Source: Cerina sp048266425
Lineage (GTDB): Bacteria > Bacteroidota > Bacteroidia > Flavobacteriales > Flavobacteriaceae
DNA: 64,000 bases
NCBI GenBank assembly: GCA_048266425.1
Contig: JBLWZN010000021.1
Location: forward strand, 11,482 to 75,481
Direction of reading: 5' to 3'
Shown: positions 42,493 to 51,594 of the stretch, one piece after another
Position numbering within the stretch: the stretch's first letter is position 1
How the letters are laid out: each line of letters begins with the position of its first letter
Program-made: the position numbers and the translations under genes
Notes under the pieces: model-generated
What the model saw: the letters and a program-made list of their open reading frames with translations, nothing else
What the model was told of the DNA's origin: nothing
The model's database searches: none

Positions 42493-44109
42493 ATGAGTAT
42501 ATCGCATCAATCAACGAAAACGATTTCGTTAGAAAGCTATGGTCTTTCAAACAAACGGGTCAACTATCAATTAACGCCGGACGAACTGCCCGATACTACC
42601 CTAACATTGGGAATGGGAAAGGAAGCATCGTCTGGGGCCTTGGCCATAAACACCGGCGAATTTACGGGAAGATCTCCCAAGGACCGGTTTATTGTTATGG
42701 ACGATATAACCAAACTGAAGGTTTGGTGGGGGGATATCAACCTGCCCTTCGACCCTGACAAGTTCGATACCCTTTATGCTAAGGTCATCGATTACTTAAA
42801 TTCCAAGGAACTCTATGTAAGGGATTCCTTTGCATGTGCCGACCCGGATTATCGATTAAACCTTAGGGTTATCACCGAATATCCTTGGTCCAATCTTTTC
42901 GCATACAATATGTTCCTCCGTCCTACGGCAGCCGAATTGGTAGATTTTGAACCGGAATGGACGGTTATAAATGCCCCTGGGTTTATGGCGAATCCCAAAG
43001 AGGATGGAACTAGACAGCATAATTTTGCTATTTTGAATTTCACAAAAAAAATAGTCTTGATCGGGGGGACGGGATATACCGGCGAAATTAAGAAGGGAAT
43101 TTTTTCGGCGCTTAATTTCATTCTTCCTGTCTACAAGAATACGCTCCCCATGCATTGTTCGGTCAATGTTGGGGAAGAGGGGGATACGGCGATCTTTTTT
43201 GGTCTTTCGGGAACCGGGAAGACCACCTTGTCCGCCGATCCACATCGCAAACTGGTAGGTGATGATGAACACGGATGGACGGCCGAAAATTCCGTGTTTA
43301 ATTTTGAGGGAGGCTGTTATGCCAAGGCGATCAATCTTTGTGCAAAAAATGAACCGGAAATATATGCCGCAATTAGGAGAGGGGCCCTTTTGGAAAACGT
43401 GGTGTTGGATGCGAACGGCAACGTAGATTTTGCAGATACTTCCATCACCCCCAATACCCGTGTTAGCTATCCTATATACCATATTGACAACCATATGGAA
43501 CCTTCGGTGGGGAAAAATCCTAAAAATATATTCTTTCTTACTGCCGATGCGTTCGGTGTTATCCCGCCCATATCCAAATTGACCCCTAGCCAGGCGGCCT
43601 ACCATTTTATTTCAGGGTATACCGCCAAGGTGGCAGGTACCGAAGCTGGAGTCGTAGAACCGGTTCCTTCTTTTTCAGCCTGTTTTGGAGCTCCTTTTAT
43701 GCCCTTGCATCCCACCAAATATGCAGAGATGCTGAGCAACAAAATGAAAGAATCGGGCGTGAACGTTTGGCTGGTAAACACGGGCTGGACAGGTGGCCCA
43801 TACGGTATAGGTACCCGTATGAAGTTAAAATACACCCGCGCCATGATCCATGCCGCCCTTAATGGGGACCTAGGCCTGTATTGTTATGACAAATACCACA
43901 TACACTCCGTATTCGGGGTGGCCCAGCCCAGGGAATGTCCCGGTGTGCCTACAAGTGTCCTAAGTCCTAGGGCAACTTGGAACGACGATGAGGCCTATTA
44001 TAAGATGGCCTTTAAACTAACCAATGCCTTCCGACAAAATTTTAAAAAGTTCGAGGCTTACGCCAATGAGGAAATTAGAAGGGGCGGCCCTCAACGGTAT
44101 GCGTTTTAA
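42493..44109 (+). CDS. pckA: Phosphoenolpyruvate carboxykinase (ATP)
   Basis: A 538-residue enzyme that converts oxaloacetate and ATP to phosphoenolpyruvate and CO2, the first committed step of gluconeogenesis. The ATP-binding loop is FGLSGTGKTTLSADP, with the Mg/Mn site GDDEHGWT and earlier TGRSPKDRFIV. The length and these motifs fit the ATP-dependent family. It stops 4 bases into the convergent ClC gene (44106-44109). Confidence 0.97.
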   Translation: MSISHQSTKTISLESYGLSNKRVNYQLTPDELPDTTLTLGMGKEASSGALAINTGEFTGRSPKDRFIVMDDITKLKVWWGDINLPFDPDKFDTLYAKVIDYLNSKELYVRDSFACADPDYRLNLRVITEYPWSNLFAYNMFLRPTAAELVDFEPEWTVINAPGFMANPKEDGTRQHNFAILNFTKKIVLIGGTGYTGEIKKGIFSALNFILPVYKNTLPMHCSVNVGEEGDTAIFFGLSGTGKTTLSADPHRKLVGDDEHGWTAENSVFNFEGGCYAKAINLCAKNEPEIYAAIRRGALLENVVLDANGNVDFADTSITPNTRVSYPIYHIDNHMEPSVGKNPKNIFFLTADAFGVIPPISKLTPSQAAYHFISGYTAKVAGTEAGVVEPVPSFSACFGAPFMPLHPTKYAEMLSNKMKESGVNVWLVNTGWTGGPYGIGTRMKLKYTRAMIHAALNGDLGLYCYDKYHIHSVFGVAQPRECPGVPTSVLSPRATWNDDEAYYKMAFKLTNAFRQNFKKFEAYANEEIRRGGPQRYAF

Positions 44110-45377
44110 CCCTCCTTATCCATTTGGGCGGAAATAAACGGAATCCGCGGTGCCAAGAAATAACCGGTAAGACTGGCGAACAAAATCGGAATAAAATAAG
44201 CAAATCCGGTCAAGGTCGCCAAGAGGATCGTTGTGCTCATTGGGGTCCGGGTTACACAGGCGTTCACGGCTGCCATACAGCTAACAATGGTCAGTGACAG
44301 GTTAACCCCTGGAATAAAATGATGGATTATTAACCCCAAAGTAGCCCCCACAAAGAAGAGTGGAATGATAAATCCTCCCCGCCATCCCGAAGTTACGGTA
44401 ACCGCTATGGCGACGATCTTAAAGATTAACAGCGCTATCAAAAATTTTAAAGTGCTATCCCTTGTCAGGAGTTCATTGAGCTCAAAATGATCAAAATAAC
44501 GGGTCAATGGCAAATAGAAGGCAATTATACCCAGCAATATACCTCCAATACAGGTTTTTATATAGATTGGTACTTTGAGTTTTTCAAAACCGTTCTTAAA
44601 AAACTTGGTACAAAAAATAAATGCCCAACCCACTACAGTAGCTATAATACCAAACAGTACGGCATAGGCAAAATCAAACTTGTCCACCAGTTCATAGGAA
44701 GGAAGTTCCCATGTTGGACCGAACCCCATTTGGACTATAATGGCAAAGACGATATAGCTGAAACAACTGGCCACAAAGGCAGGAATAATGGCCCTGTAAT
44801 ATTGTACCGCATGTTTATGGTGCAGGATTTCCAAGGCAAAAAGACTACCGCCCAAGGGCGCGCCGAACAATGCCGTAAATCCAGAGGCCATCCCCGCGAT
44901 ACTCAGGGAACGAAGTTCTTCTCCTTTCAACCTAAATAGTTTCCCCATCCAGGTGCCTGTAGAACCCGTAACTTGGACCAATGGCGCCTCAGGCCCCAGA
45001 CTGCCCCCTGCCGCTATGCAAATGAGGGAGGACAAAATCATGGAAGGATTGTTCTTGGGGTCCAATTTACCTTTGTTAAAACGGATGTTGTTTACAATCA
45101 ACTGAATTTCGCCGGGCTCCCCTATAAAATGTATGATCAGGCCGGCCAATAGCCCCGCTAAAGCCATGACCGGAATCACGAGCCATCCCGTAAACCAGGC
45201 CATTCCCTCTGTAAGGTATCCAAGAATAATCCAATAGATACCGGCAATGATTCCGCCAAGAAGACCAAGTAGGGCCCACAGGATAAACATACGACTAAAT
45301 ACAAAGGGATTAAACCGGATGGGCTGATCTAGGATATCTAGATAGGTGACTAATTTTCTTCTTCTCTTTAACTTCAA
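44106..45377 (-). CDS. ClC-family voltage-gated chloride channel/transporter
   Basis: A 423-residue membrane protein with the ClC repeat topology. The selectivity region reads SLGPEAPLVQ (about residues 124-133), so the canonical G-K/R-E-G-P is G-P-E-A-P; the gating Glu is kept. The second half has TSGWRGGFIIPLFF, typical of the subgroup. Whether it is a channel or an H+/Cl- exchanger cannot be decided. It converges with pckA by four bases. Confidence 0.9.
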   Translation of the reverse strand: MKLKRRRKLVTYLDILDQPIRFNPFVFSRMFILWALLGLLGGIIAGIYWIILGYLTEGMAWFTGWLVIPVMALAGLLAGLIIHFIGEPGEIQLIVNNIRFNKGKLDPKNNPSMILSSLICIAAGGSLGPEAPLVQVTGSTGTWMGKLFRLKGEELRSLSIAGMASGFTALFGAPLGGSLFALEILHHKHAVQYYRAIIPAFVASCFSYIVFAIIVQMGFGPTWELPSYELVDKFDFAYAVLFGIIATVVGWAFIFCTKFFKNGFEKLKVPIYIKTCIGGILLGIIAFYLPLTRYFDHFELNELLTRDSTLKFLIALLIFKIVAIAVTVTSGWRGGFIIPLFFVGATLGLIIHHFIPGVNLSLTIVSCMAAVNACVTRTPMSTTILLATLTGFAYFIPILFASLTGYFLAPRIPFISAQMDKEG

Positions 45378-45556
45378 AATAAAGGCTCCTTGATAATGGA
45401 TTGTGTTTTTTAAACGGCGACAAAGTTACAAATTGAACATGGGGATTCAAGATTTGGGAGCATTATTTATTGGCATGTTGGTACATACGGTCTATGCTTA
45501 CAGAAAGGATAGATGGTGACTTTTATTGATATGTTTCTGATGGCGATAGAATTACT

Positions 45557-46453
45557 TTAGGATTTAATGTAATCCATGAGCTTACGGGGTCCTTCCAAAA
45601 TTATCCTTACGACTTGGAGTGTGCCGTTTTCTTTGGTCGAAATTTCCCATTTGACCAAAGTGATACTGCCATTTTCAATTTCTAGGGCCGTAATACTTCT
45701 GGGATGAACACAGCAACCATCATTGAACATGGGAATCTCTCCCGGGTCGGGAAATCGTGGACGGTGGGTGTGGCCTATTACCGTGACTAGTCCATTGTTC
45801 TGAACAATCCATTTCTTTACCCTTAGCTCCAACTTAAGGAGCTCCTTATAATTCTTGGCCGGACTGGTGGGATCCGATATTCCCCAAATTTGGAGTGGCT
45901 TCCACAATACACGGACCATAAATCGGTTCCAGCGCCAAAGGGTATAGTTCCACCAGTCCGCTTGGTGTCCGTGGGTCAAAAAAATTTGTTGACCGGTTTC
46001 CCCATGTTCTAAAATTAAGGCTTCATGGTAGCTGATATCCTCAAAAAGCTCCTTGTCCCTTCCGTCGATAGGTTCAAAAAAGCTGGACAGGGTTTTTTTT
46101 ACATACTTTGGATCTTGATACACCATATCATGGTTGCCCCATATCATATGTAATCTATTTTCCCAATGAAATTTTCTCAGTAACAGGTAGACGTTCTTAT
46201 GGGCCGTAAAAATGGACTCAAAACCGATATTTTCCCAGAGCTCGTCCCCATCGCCCAATTCAACATAGGTGAAGCCTTCTTTATAATATTGTTGAAGGGC
46301 ATGGTAGTAAATATTTCTATTGTTGGCAAAGTCATCGGCAAAGCTGTTATCCCCCCGATGGCAGTCACTGAACAGAATTAATTTTGAAGTATCGTCAAAC
46401 GGGATCACCTTGGCATCTTGGTAAGCTCTCGTTAATCTTGTTTGGGAAGACAT
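45557..46453 (-). CDS. Metallophosphoesterase
   Basis: A 298-residue calcineurin-like phosphoesterase. Metal ligands are in LFSDCHRGD, GDGDELW, WGNHDMVY, LTHGHQADWW and VIGHTHRPRF. Cytosolic; the substrate is unknown. The start ATG is at 46453; the TTG at 46459 in the same frame is rejected. The IS1595 copy lies 173 bases away on the other side of its promoter region. Confidence 0.88.
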   Translation of the reverse strand: MSSQTRLTRAYQDAKVIPFDDTSKLILFSDCHRGDNSFADDFANNRNIYYHALQQYYKEGFTYVELGDGDELWENIGFESIFTAHKNVYLLLRKFHWENRLHMIWGNHDMVYQDPKYVKKTLSSFFEPIDGRDKELFEDISYHEALILEHGETGQQIFLTHGHQADWWNYTLWRWNRFMVRVLWKPLQIWGISDPTSPAKNYKELLKLELRVKKWIVQNNGLVTVIGHTHRPRFPDPGEIPMFNDGCCVHPRSITALEIENGSITLVKWEISTKENGTLQVVRIILEGPRKLMDYIKS

Positions 46454-46626
46454 AAGCAATTCCAGTTATCGGATGTTAGGTACAAGGTGCTACAATTATT
46501 TTTAAAGATGAAGGTCTAACTGTTTTAAAGGATCAAGTGACAAAGGAATCGGGACAGATTCCAATGAATTAGCATATGTATTGGTGATTGTTTGATCCGT
46601 TCTGTCATGAACGATATTCTGTCTTT

Positions 46627-46634
46627 TCTCCATT
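46627..46634. repeat. Target-site duplication, left copy
   Basis: TCTCCATT, identical to 47594-47601, directly adjacent to the left inverted repeat. Confidence 0.9.
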
Positions 46635-47593
46635 TTGAGTTATACACATTATTTCTATATCTTTATTCCTTTAAAAATAAGGAAAATGGAACAATTTAAC
46701 GGACAAAATATAATAGACTTCTTAAAAGCATTCCCCGATGACGGTTCCTGCAAGCACTATTTGGCCGATCTGAAATGGCAGGACGGTTTCCAATGTGCCA
46801 AGTGCGGGCACGAGAGCGGGCACCGGCGAAAGGACCATGGCTATTTCTGTTACCGCTGCAGCCATATTGAAAGCCCGACCTCCGGTACGCTTTTCCATAG
46901 GGTAAAGTTCGGTCTTCACAAGGCTTTTTGCATCGCTTTTGAAATGAGCACTTCCAGCAAGGGTATTTCCAGCATACAGATGGGCAAGCGCTACGGCATC
47001 CGTCAAGGTACTGCCTGGTTCTTTATGCAAAAGGTGCGCAAGGCCATGGAAAGCAGCCAAAAATGGCCACTGTCCGAACTGGTACATGTAGATGAATTTG
47101 TTGTCGGAGGTTACGAGGAGGGCAAGAAAGGAAGGAGCTATAACACCAACAAGACCAAAGTGATAGTCGGTGTGGAGCTCAACGAAAAACGTGGCATAAA
47201 ACGGGCCTATGCCCAAGTTATAGATGATTACTCCTCCAAATCGTTCACTCCCTTCTTTGAGCAATACATCTCCAAAGATGCCAGGGTCGTCACCGACAAA
47301 TGGAGAGGCTACTCACCCCTGAAAAAGGACTACGACATCACCCAGATACCCAGCGGCAACGGGAAAAATTTCAAAGAACTACATTTGGTCATCCATCAGA
47401 TCAAATCTTGGATAAGGACTATCCCGACCCACGCATCGAAACATCATGCCAAAAAGTATCTCGACGAGTTCTCCTTCAGGTTGAACCGTTCCCAGTTCAA
47501 ACAATCCATTTTTCATAAGACCATCGAGAGAATGGTAAAACACAAACCTTTATACCAATATCAAATCATAGGGAACTTAAGTGTATAACTCAA
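46635..47593 (+). mobile_element. Complete IS1595-family insertion sequence
   Basis: 959 bases bounded by 13-bp perfect inverted repeats: TTGAGTTATACAC (46635-46647) and its complement (47581-47593). The copies of the target duplication TCTCCATT lie directly outside, at 46627-46634 and 47594-47601. Eight bases is the usual duplication size for the IS1595 family. The transposase gene is intact and its stop codon falls inside the right repeat. It sits between the metallophosphoesterase and haloperoxidase genes and breaks no recognisable gene. Confidence 0.95.
46686..47588 (+). CDS. IS1595-family (ISXO2-like) transposase
   Basis: A 300-residue transposase. The N-terminal zinc ribbon is CAKCGHESGHRRKDHGYFCYRC, written here as C-x2-C...C-x2-C at about residues 40-61. 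The ISXO2-like DDE-type catalytic domain has ELVHVDEFVVGG and RVVTDKWRGYSPLKKDYD, and the C-terminal stretch THASKHHAKKYLDEFSFRLNR. Codon use is richer in G+C than the neighbours. The start at 46686 follows the family pattern and lies 39 bases inside the left repeat. Confidence 0.95.
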   Translation: MEQFNGQNIIDFLKAFPDDGSCKHYLADLKWQDGFQCAKCGHESGHRRKDHGYFCYRCSHIESPTSGTLFHRVKFGLHKAFCIAFEMSTSSKGISSIQMGKRYGIRQGTAWFFMQKVRKAMESSQKWPLSELVHVDEFVVGGYEEGKKGRSYNTNKTKVIVGVELNEKRGIKRAYAQVIDDYSSKSFTPFFEQYISKDARVVTDKWRGYSPLKKDYDITQIPSGNGKNFKELHLVIHQIKSWIRTIPTHASKHHAKKYLDEFSFRLNRSQFKQSIFHKTIERMVKHKPLYQYQIIGNLSV

Positions 47594-47601
47594 TCTCCAT
47601 T
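47594..47601. repeat. Target-site duplication, right copy
   Basis: TCTCCATT, identical to 46627-46634, directly adjacent to the right inverted repeat. Confidence 0.9.
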
Positions 47602-47737
47602 TATTTGGGGTCGATATTTTCATCTTGCTACGACATTTTGCAAAGGGCCCTGATACAATGTGTTTTGGCTTATAAATATCCAAAAAATATAAGGAACTGG
47701 AAAAATTTTTACTTACCGAAGATCAGAACCAATAAAA

Positions 47738-47762
47738 AAGCCCGTGCTTTAGGCACGAGCTT
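47738..47762 (-). terminator. Terminator after the haloperoxidase-like gene
   Basis: AAGCCCGTGC (47738-47747) with GCACGAGCTT (47753-47762), one wobble, and on the minus strand a run of T after the stem. It is about 145 bases downstream of the gene at 47907. The rest of 47602-47906 (305 bases) shows no gene. Confidence 0.75.
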
Positions 47763-47906
47763 GATATTGGTAATTTATCCTGGAGCAAATTAATACCGTG
47801 CGGGATGAAAATAAATGGTTTAATAATAGTCTTGCCGTTCCCACATTTCAACAATATGCGAAATGCCAAACATTTATAATTTTAGGTCAAAAATTTCCCG
47901 TTCCAA

Positions 47907-49265
47907 TTATTTTGAGGCCAAGTCCCCAGGAGTTTTCATCTTTATCTTTTTGATGACCAGATCTCCAATACCCCTTCCTTGTTTTAGCCCTAATTCGATC
48001 GCGGCACGATAATGAATACCTCCATACATTCGGCTTATAGCGGCTTCCGCAGACGCTTCGTTAAAAGAATTAAAGCTCCTTACGGGCAGGCCGAAGGGTG
48101 TTTCGGTGTCATCATCGAATGAGAAATCGTCCCCATAAATACTGGTAAGTACTTCCGCTGCAGCTCCCGATACTACGCTGTGTCCGCTGGTATATTCCGG
48201 AAAGGGCGGAGTTTGTAAGAGCGGCATCCAGTTTTCATCGATGTGTTGATTGATGAGGGTTTCCGGACGAATGAGATTGCTTCTGTACTTTTCGTCCCAA
48301 CAGCTAATAAATGCGTCCGCAATGGCGATGGAAGTCTTTGTATAGGCATAAACAGAATCGTCAAAATTACTATTTGTCTTCCTATTGGCGATTTTGACAA
48401 TACCGATCCAATGCGCGCCGGGGGATATCTTTTTGGTGGCAAACATCAGGTGTCCCCGGGTTACGGAAACATATGGGTTGCAGTCCCAAAATTTGGCTAT
48501 GGCCATTTCCTCGGACGAATCCCCTGCTTGGGTTATACGTACCCCTGTGTCATAAACTTCTTTGAGCTCTTTAAAAAACTCCGAATCCTCATCCAGGGAA
48601 AATGCGGGTGGAGGCAATGGTTTAAACTGCTGGGCCGAATCCAGGGCAAACGGACGTATATCGTTCCAGTGGGGTTCTATCCCGTCTATGTAAGCAGGTG
48701 GGGTAGGTTGCCAACGGGTCGGGTCTTCGGTGTTTACCGTAAATTTGGGCATCGTACGTGTCTGATTGTAATTGTCCTTGTTCATCCATTGGGCAATATG
48801 ATCTGCTACCTTTGATCCATAAGCTTTGGATGCCTCAAATTGGTCTTCGTTGGTGTTTTTCCAAACCCCGTACAAACTGTCCTGCATCGTGGTAATCCGA
48901 TCCTCTGAAAAAATAAGTTTTTTACTCAGGATCATATGGGCGATAAGGGCAGATAATTGTGGATTGATGTTCAGGGTGGTGTCCAAAACTGGAATTGGGG
49001 TCAGCTCAGGCAATTGCCCCGCTAAGGTTTGGTATTTATCATCGGTCTGGGCGATGATTTCATAAGCTGCAATATTGGGGTACACCATTATTCGACTCGC
49101 CACTGGTGGCGAGAAAATGTCATGGATCATGATTTCGATCACCCTATCAATTGAAGCATCATACAGCTCGGGGCTAATTTCAATAGGTTTTGACTCCTTA
49201 TTACAACTGCTGGCCACAATTAGAGCCCCAAATAAAACCAACCACGTTTTAACCTTATGATTCAT
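47907..49265 (-). CDS. Vanadium-dependent haloperoxidase-like lipoprotein (PAP2 superfamily)
   Basis: A 452-residue lipoprotein (SS-C-NKES after a short hydrophobic segment). The PAP2/vanadate phosphate-site motifs are visible as PEYTSGHSVVSGA and SRMYGGIHYRAA, and residues before them (NLIRPETLI) fit the first motif. It belongs to the PAP2/vanadium haloperoxidase superfamily; whether it is a haloperoxidase or a phosphatase cannot be said. It sits on the periplasmic face of a membrane or at the surface. A terminator follows at 47738. Confidence 0.85.
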   Translation of the reverse strand: MNHKVKTWLVLFGALIVASSCNKESKPIEISPELYDASIDRVIEIMIHDIFSPPVASRIMVYPNIAAYEIIAQTDDKYQTLAGQLPELTPIPVLDTTLNINPQLSALIAHMILSKKLIFSEDRITTMQDSLYGVWKNTNEDQFEASKAYGSKVADHIAQWMNKDNYNQTRTMPKFTVNTEDPTRWQPTPPAYIDGIEPHWNDIRPFALDSAQQFKPLPPPAFSLDEDSEFFKELKEVYDTGVRITQAGDSSEEMAIAKFWDCNPYVSVTRGHLMFATKKISPGAHWIGIVKIANRKTNSNFDDSVYAYTKTSIAIADAFISCWDEKYRSNLIRPETLINQHIDENWMPLLQTPPFPEYTSGHSVVSGAAAEVLTSIYGDDFSFDDDTETPFGLPVRSFNSFNEASAEAAISRMYGGIHYRAAIELGLKQGRGIGDLVIKKIKMKTPGDLASK

Positions 49266-49416
49266 AATTAAAAATTTTAGAACAGTTTTTCGAATTTATT
49301 GGGTTCGATAGATGTCCTATTGAATAATTGGTGGCCAATTTAGCCAAACTTTCTGGAAGGAACTGAATGCAGGGCGTTAATTAATCTTTCATTAATATTT
49401 AAACCAGTTGACTGGA

Positions 49417-49444
49417 TAAAAAAAGAGCCGGATGTACCGACTCT
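49417..49444 (-). terminator. Terminator of the Na+/solute symporter gene
   Basis: AGAGCCGG (49424-49431), loop ATGTA, CCGACTCT (49437-49444); on the minus strand the stem is followed by a T-run (A-run 49417-49423). About 30 bases after the stop of the symporter. Confidence 0.8.
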
Positions 49445-49474
49445 TACTTATTATTGTTAGGGATTTAAGGGGCC

Positions 49475-51127
49475 CTATTTCCAAAAGATGGCATAAAGAG
49501 CTGCAACGATAAGCATTACCGCAAAGGCACCAATGTTGAAAACGGGCCCCGTTTTAAAGAGACTCTTGGACAACGGGATACCTTTTGGATCTTCACCTCC
49601 CTTATTTTGCATTAAACTGACGACAACTATGACGATCATGGTAAGGATGGCGGTATATCCCATCTGGTCCATAAAAGGAACATTTACGAACAAAGGATTT
49701 GAGGACCATCCATGGGAACCGACCTTGAAATACATGGCTATGGGAATAGAAGTCAAAGCCCCTACGATAGCCGCCTTGTTGGTGGTTTTTTTCCAGAAAA
49801 GCCCCAAGAGGAATACCGCCAAAATCCCAGGACTTACGACCCCTGTATATTCTTGAATGAATTGGAAAGCCTGATCGATTCCTCCCAATAATGGAGCCGT
49901 GATGCATGCGATTATCAAAGCGACGCCAGCAGAAATCCTTCCAACGCTTACCGTTGCCTTGTCGCTTGCATTTTTATTGATATACGGCTTGTAGATATCC
50001 ATTGTAAAAATAGTGGAAGTAGAGTTGAGCATGGATGCCAAGGATGAAACGATAGCTGCTGTCAATGCTGCAAAAGCTAACCCTTTTAACCCAGTGGGTA
50101 AAAATTGCAGCAGCCAGGGATAGGCCTTGTCCGCTTGATCCAAGGAAGGCAAATTGTTGAGCCCCGCCTCGCCCAAACTACCCAAAATCTGGGGATCGGT
50201 AACCATTACATAGGCCGCAATTCCCGGTACTACCACGATGATGGGAATAATCAATTTTAGGCAGGCCGCCAATAAAATACCTTTTTGGGATTCCCTGAGT
50301 GACTTGGCAGCTAGAGTTCTTTGAATGATATATTGGTTAAAACCCCAATAATACAGGTTGGCTACCCAGAGTCCGCCGACCAGCACCCCGATCCCGGGCA
50401 GATTACTGTATTCGGGATTCGTTTTATCCAGAATCATAACAAAGCGTTCCGGAGCCTCCGTAAAAATAGTATGGAGTCCTGCCATAACCCCGGTACCTTC
50501 CGATACGGTATCCAAAGCCAGATAGCTGGTAACCAATCCGCCAATTACCAAGAAAATTACCTGAATAACATCGGTCCAGGCTACTGCCGATAGTCCGCCA
50601 TAGAGGGAGTAGGCTGCCGCAAATAGGGCCAGCCCTACAACCCCGTACATCATGGGGATTCCCATAATGGTTTCCAAGGCCAAGGAGCCCAGGTAAAGCA
50701 CGGAAGCTAAATTAACGAACACATATAACGCAATCCAGAATACGGCCAGAATGGTCTTCAGATTGGTGGAGAAGCGTTGTTCAACAAATTCGGGAATGGT
50801 GTACAGTCCTTTTTCTATAAAAATGGGCAAAAAGTATTTCCCCACGATCAACAGGGTAATGGCGGCCATCCACTCGTAGGAAGCTATGGCCAAGCCTACG
50901 GCGAAGCCAGAACCGGACATTCCGATAAATTGTTCTGCAGAAATATTGGCGGCGATCAACGAGGCGCCAATGGCCCACCAGGGCAGGGATTTACTGGCCA
51001 AAAAGTAATCTTCGGCATTTTTTTGATGACCCTTTTTATCCCTGGATACCCATAGGCCTACCCCTAAGATTAGTAGGGCGTAAGCAATAAAAATGAAATA
51101 ATCCCAAAAACCGAATGCTGAAGTCAT
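49475..51127 (-). CDS. Na+/solute symporter (SSS family, sugar-type)
   Basis: A 550-residue transporter with about 14 helices. The sodium/sugar pattern is in the segment AEDYFLASKSLPWWAIGASLIAANISAEQ and in LYGGLSAVAWTDVIQV. It is closest in form to SGLT-type sodium/sugar transporters. Uptake of a sugar or related solute with Na+ is likely; the substrate is unknown. It is transcribed alone and has a terminator on each side (49424 and 51327). Confidence 0.9.
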   Translation of the reverse strand: MTSAFGFWDYFIFIAYALLILGVGLWVSRDKKGHQKNAEDYFLASKSLPWWAIGASLIAANISAEQFIGMSGSGFAVGLAIASYEWMAAITLLIVGKYFLPIFIEKGLYTIPEFVEQRFSTNLKTILAVFWIALYVFVNLASVLYLGSLALETIMGIPMMYGVVGLALFAAAYSLYGGLSAVAWTDVIQVIFLVIGGLVTSYLALDTVSEGTGVMAGLHTIFTEAPERFVMILDKTNPEYSNLPGIGVLVGGLWVANLYYWGFNQYIIQRTLAAKSLRESQKGILLAACLKLIIPIIVVVPGIAAYVMVTDPQILGSLGEAGLNNLPSLDQADKAYPWLLQFLPTGLKGLAFAALTAAIVSSLASMLNSTSTIFTMDIYKPYINKNASDKATVSVGRISAGVALIIACITAPLLGGIDQAFQFIQEYTGVVSPGILAVFLLGLFWKKTTNKAAIVGALTSIPIAMYFKVGSHGWSSNPLFVNVPFMDQMGYTAILTMIVIVVVSLMQNKGGEDPKGIPLSKSLFKTGPVFNIGAFAVMLIVAALYAIFWK

Positions 51128-51594
51128 AATCTGTATGGTTGGTTATTTTATAAATTCTTCAATGTTCGAATTTAGGTTTTTTCCAGAAAAAAAATGAGCA
51201 TTCTGAATTCTTTTTGCCAAATCGAACTTTTTAACAAAGTAGTGATTAAACTTTTTTGAAACCAGGAGGTCTTATGGAAGATGATGTTTTTTTTGAATTG
51301 AATCGAAATTAAAAATAAAAAAAGAAAAAACCGATGGTTGCATCGGTTTTAACTTGACTAATTCAAAATAAGAACGTATCCCTTTTAAAGGCAGCTAAAT
51401 ATAAGTATAAATGATAAGCCGACCCGTAACATAGTTGGGTCCATTTGTTATTTTTCACGTAAGAAACTACCTCAATAGTGTCTTAAAATAACTGCCATGA
51501 ACCTTGGGTTTTTCCACAAAAAAAGAAATGCAACAAAATGATGGGTATAGATTGGCCAAAGACCAGTTTAATCCCAAACCCTAAAAAAGAGGAT
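51128..51594. other. Intergenic region between serS and the symporter
   Basis: 467 bases without a recognisable gene. It contains the terminator at 51327-51350 and otherwise A+T-rich sequence. The longest frames are under 25 codons and not protein-like. Confidence 0.5.
51327..51350. terminator. Bidirectional terminator in the serS-symporter gap
   Basis: Perfect 10-bp stem AAAACCGATG (51327-51336), loop GTTG, CATCGGTTTT (51341-51350), with A/T runs on both sides. It can end serS transcription (245 bases after its stop) and could also act on the other strand. Confidence 0.8.

Noticed and set aside
46460..47906. A gene interrupted by the IS1595 copy
   Set aside because: Joining the flanks at the 8-bp duplication gives no protein-like frame, so the insertion is intergenic.
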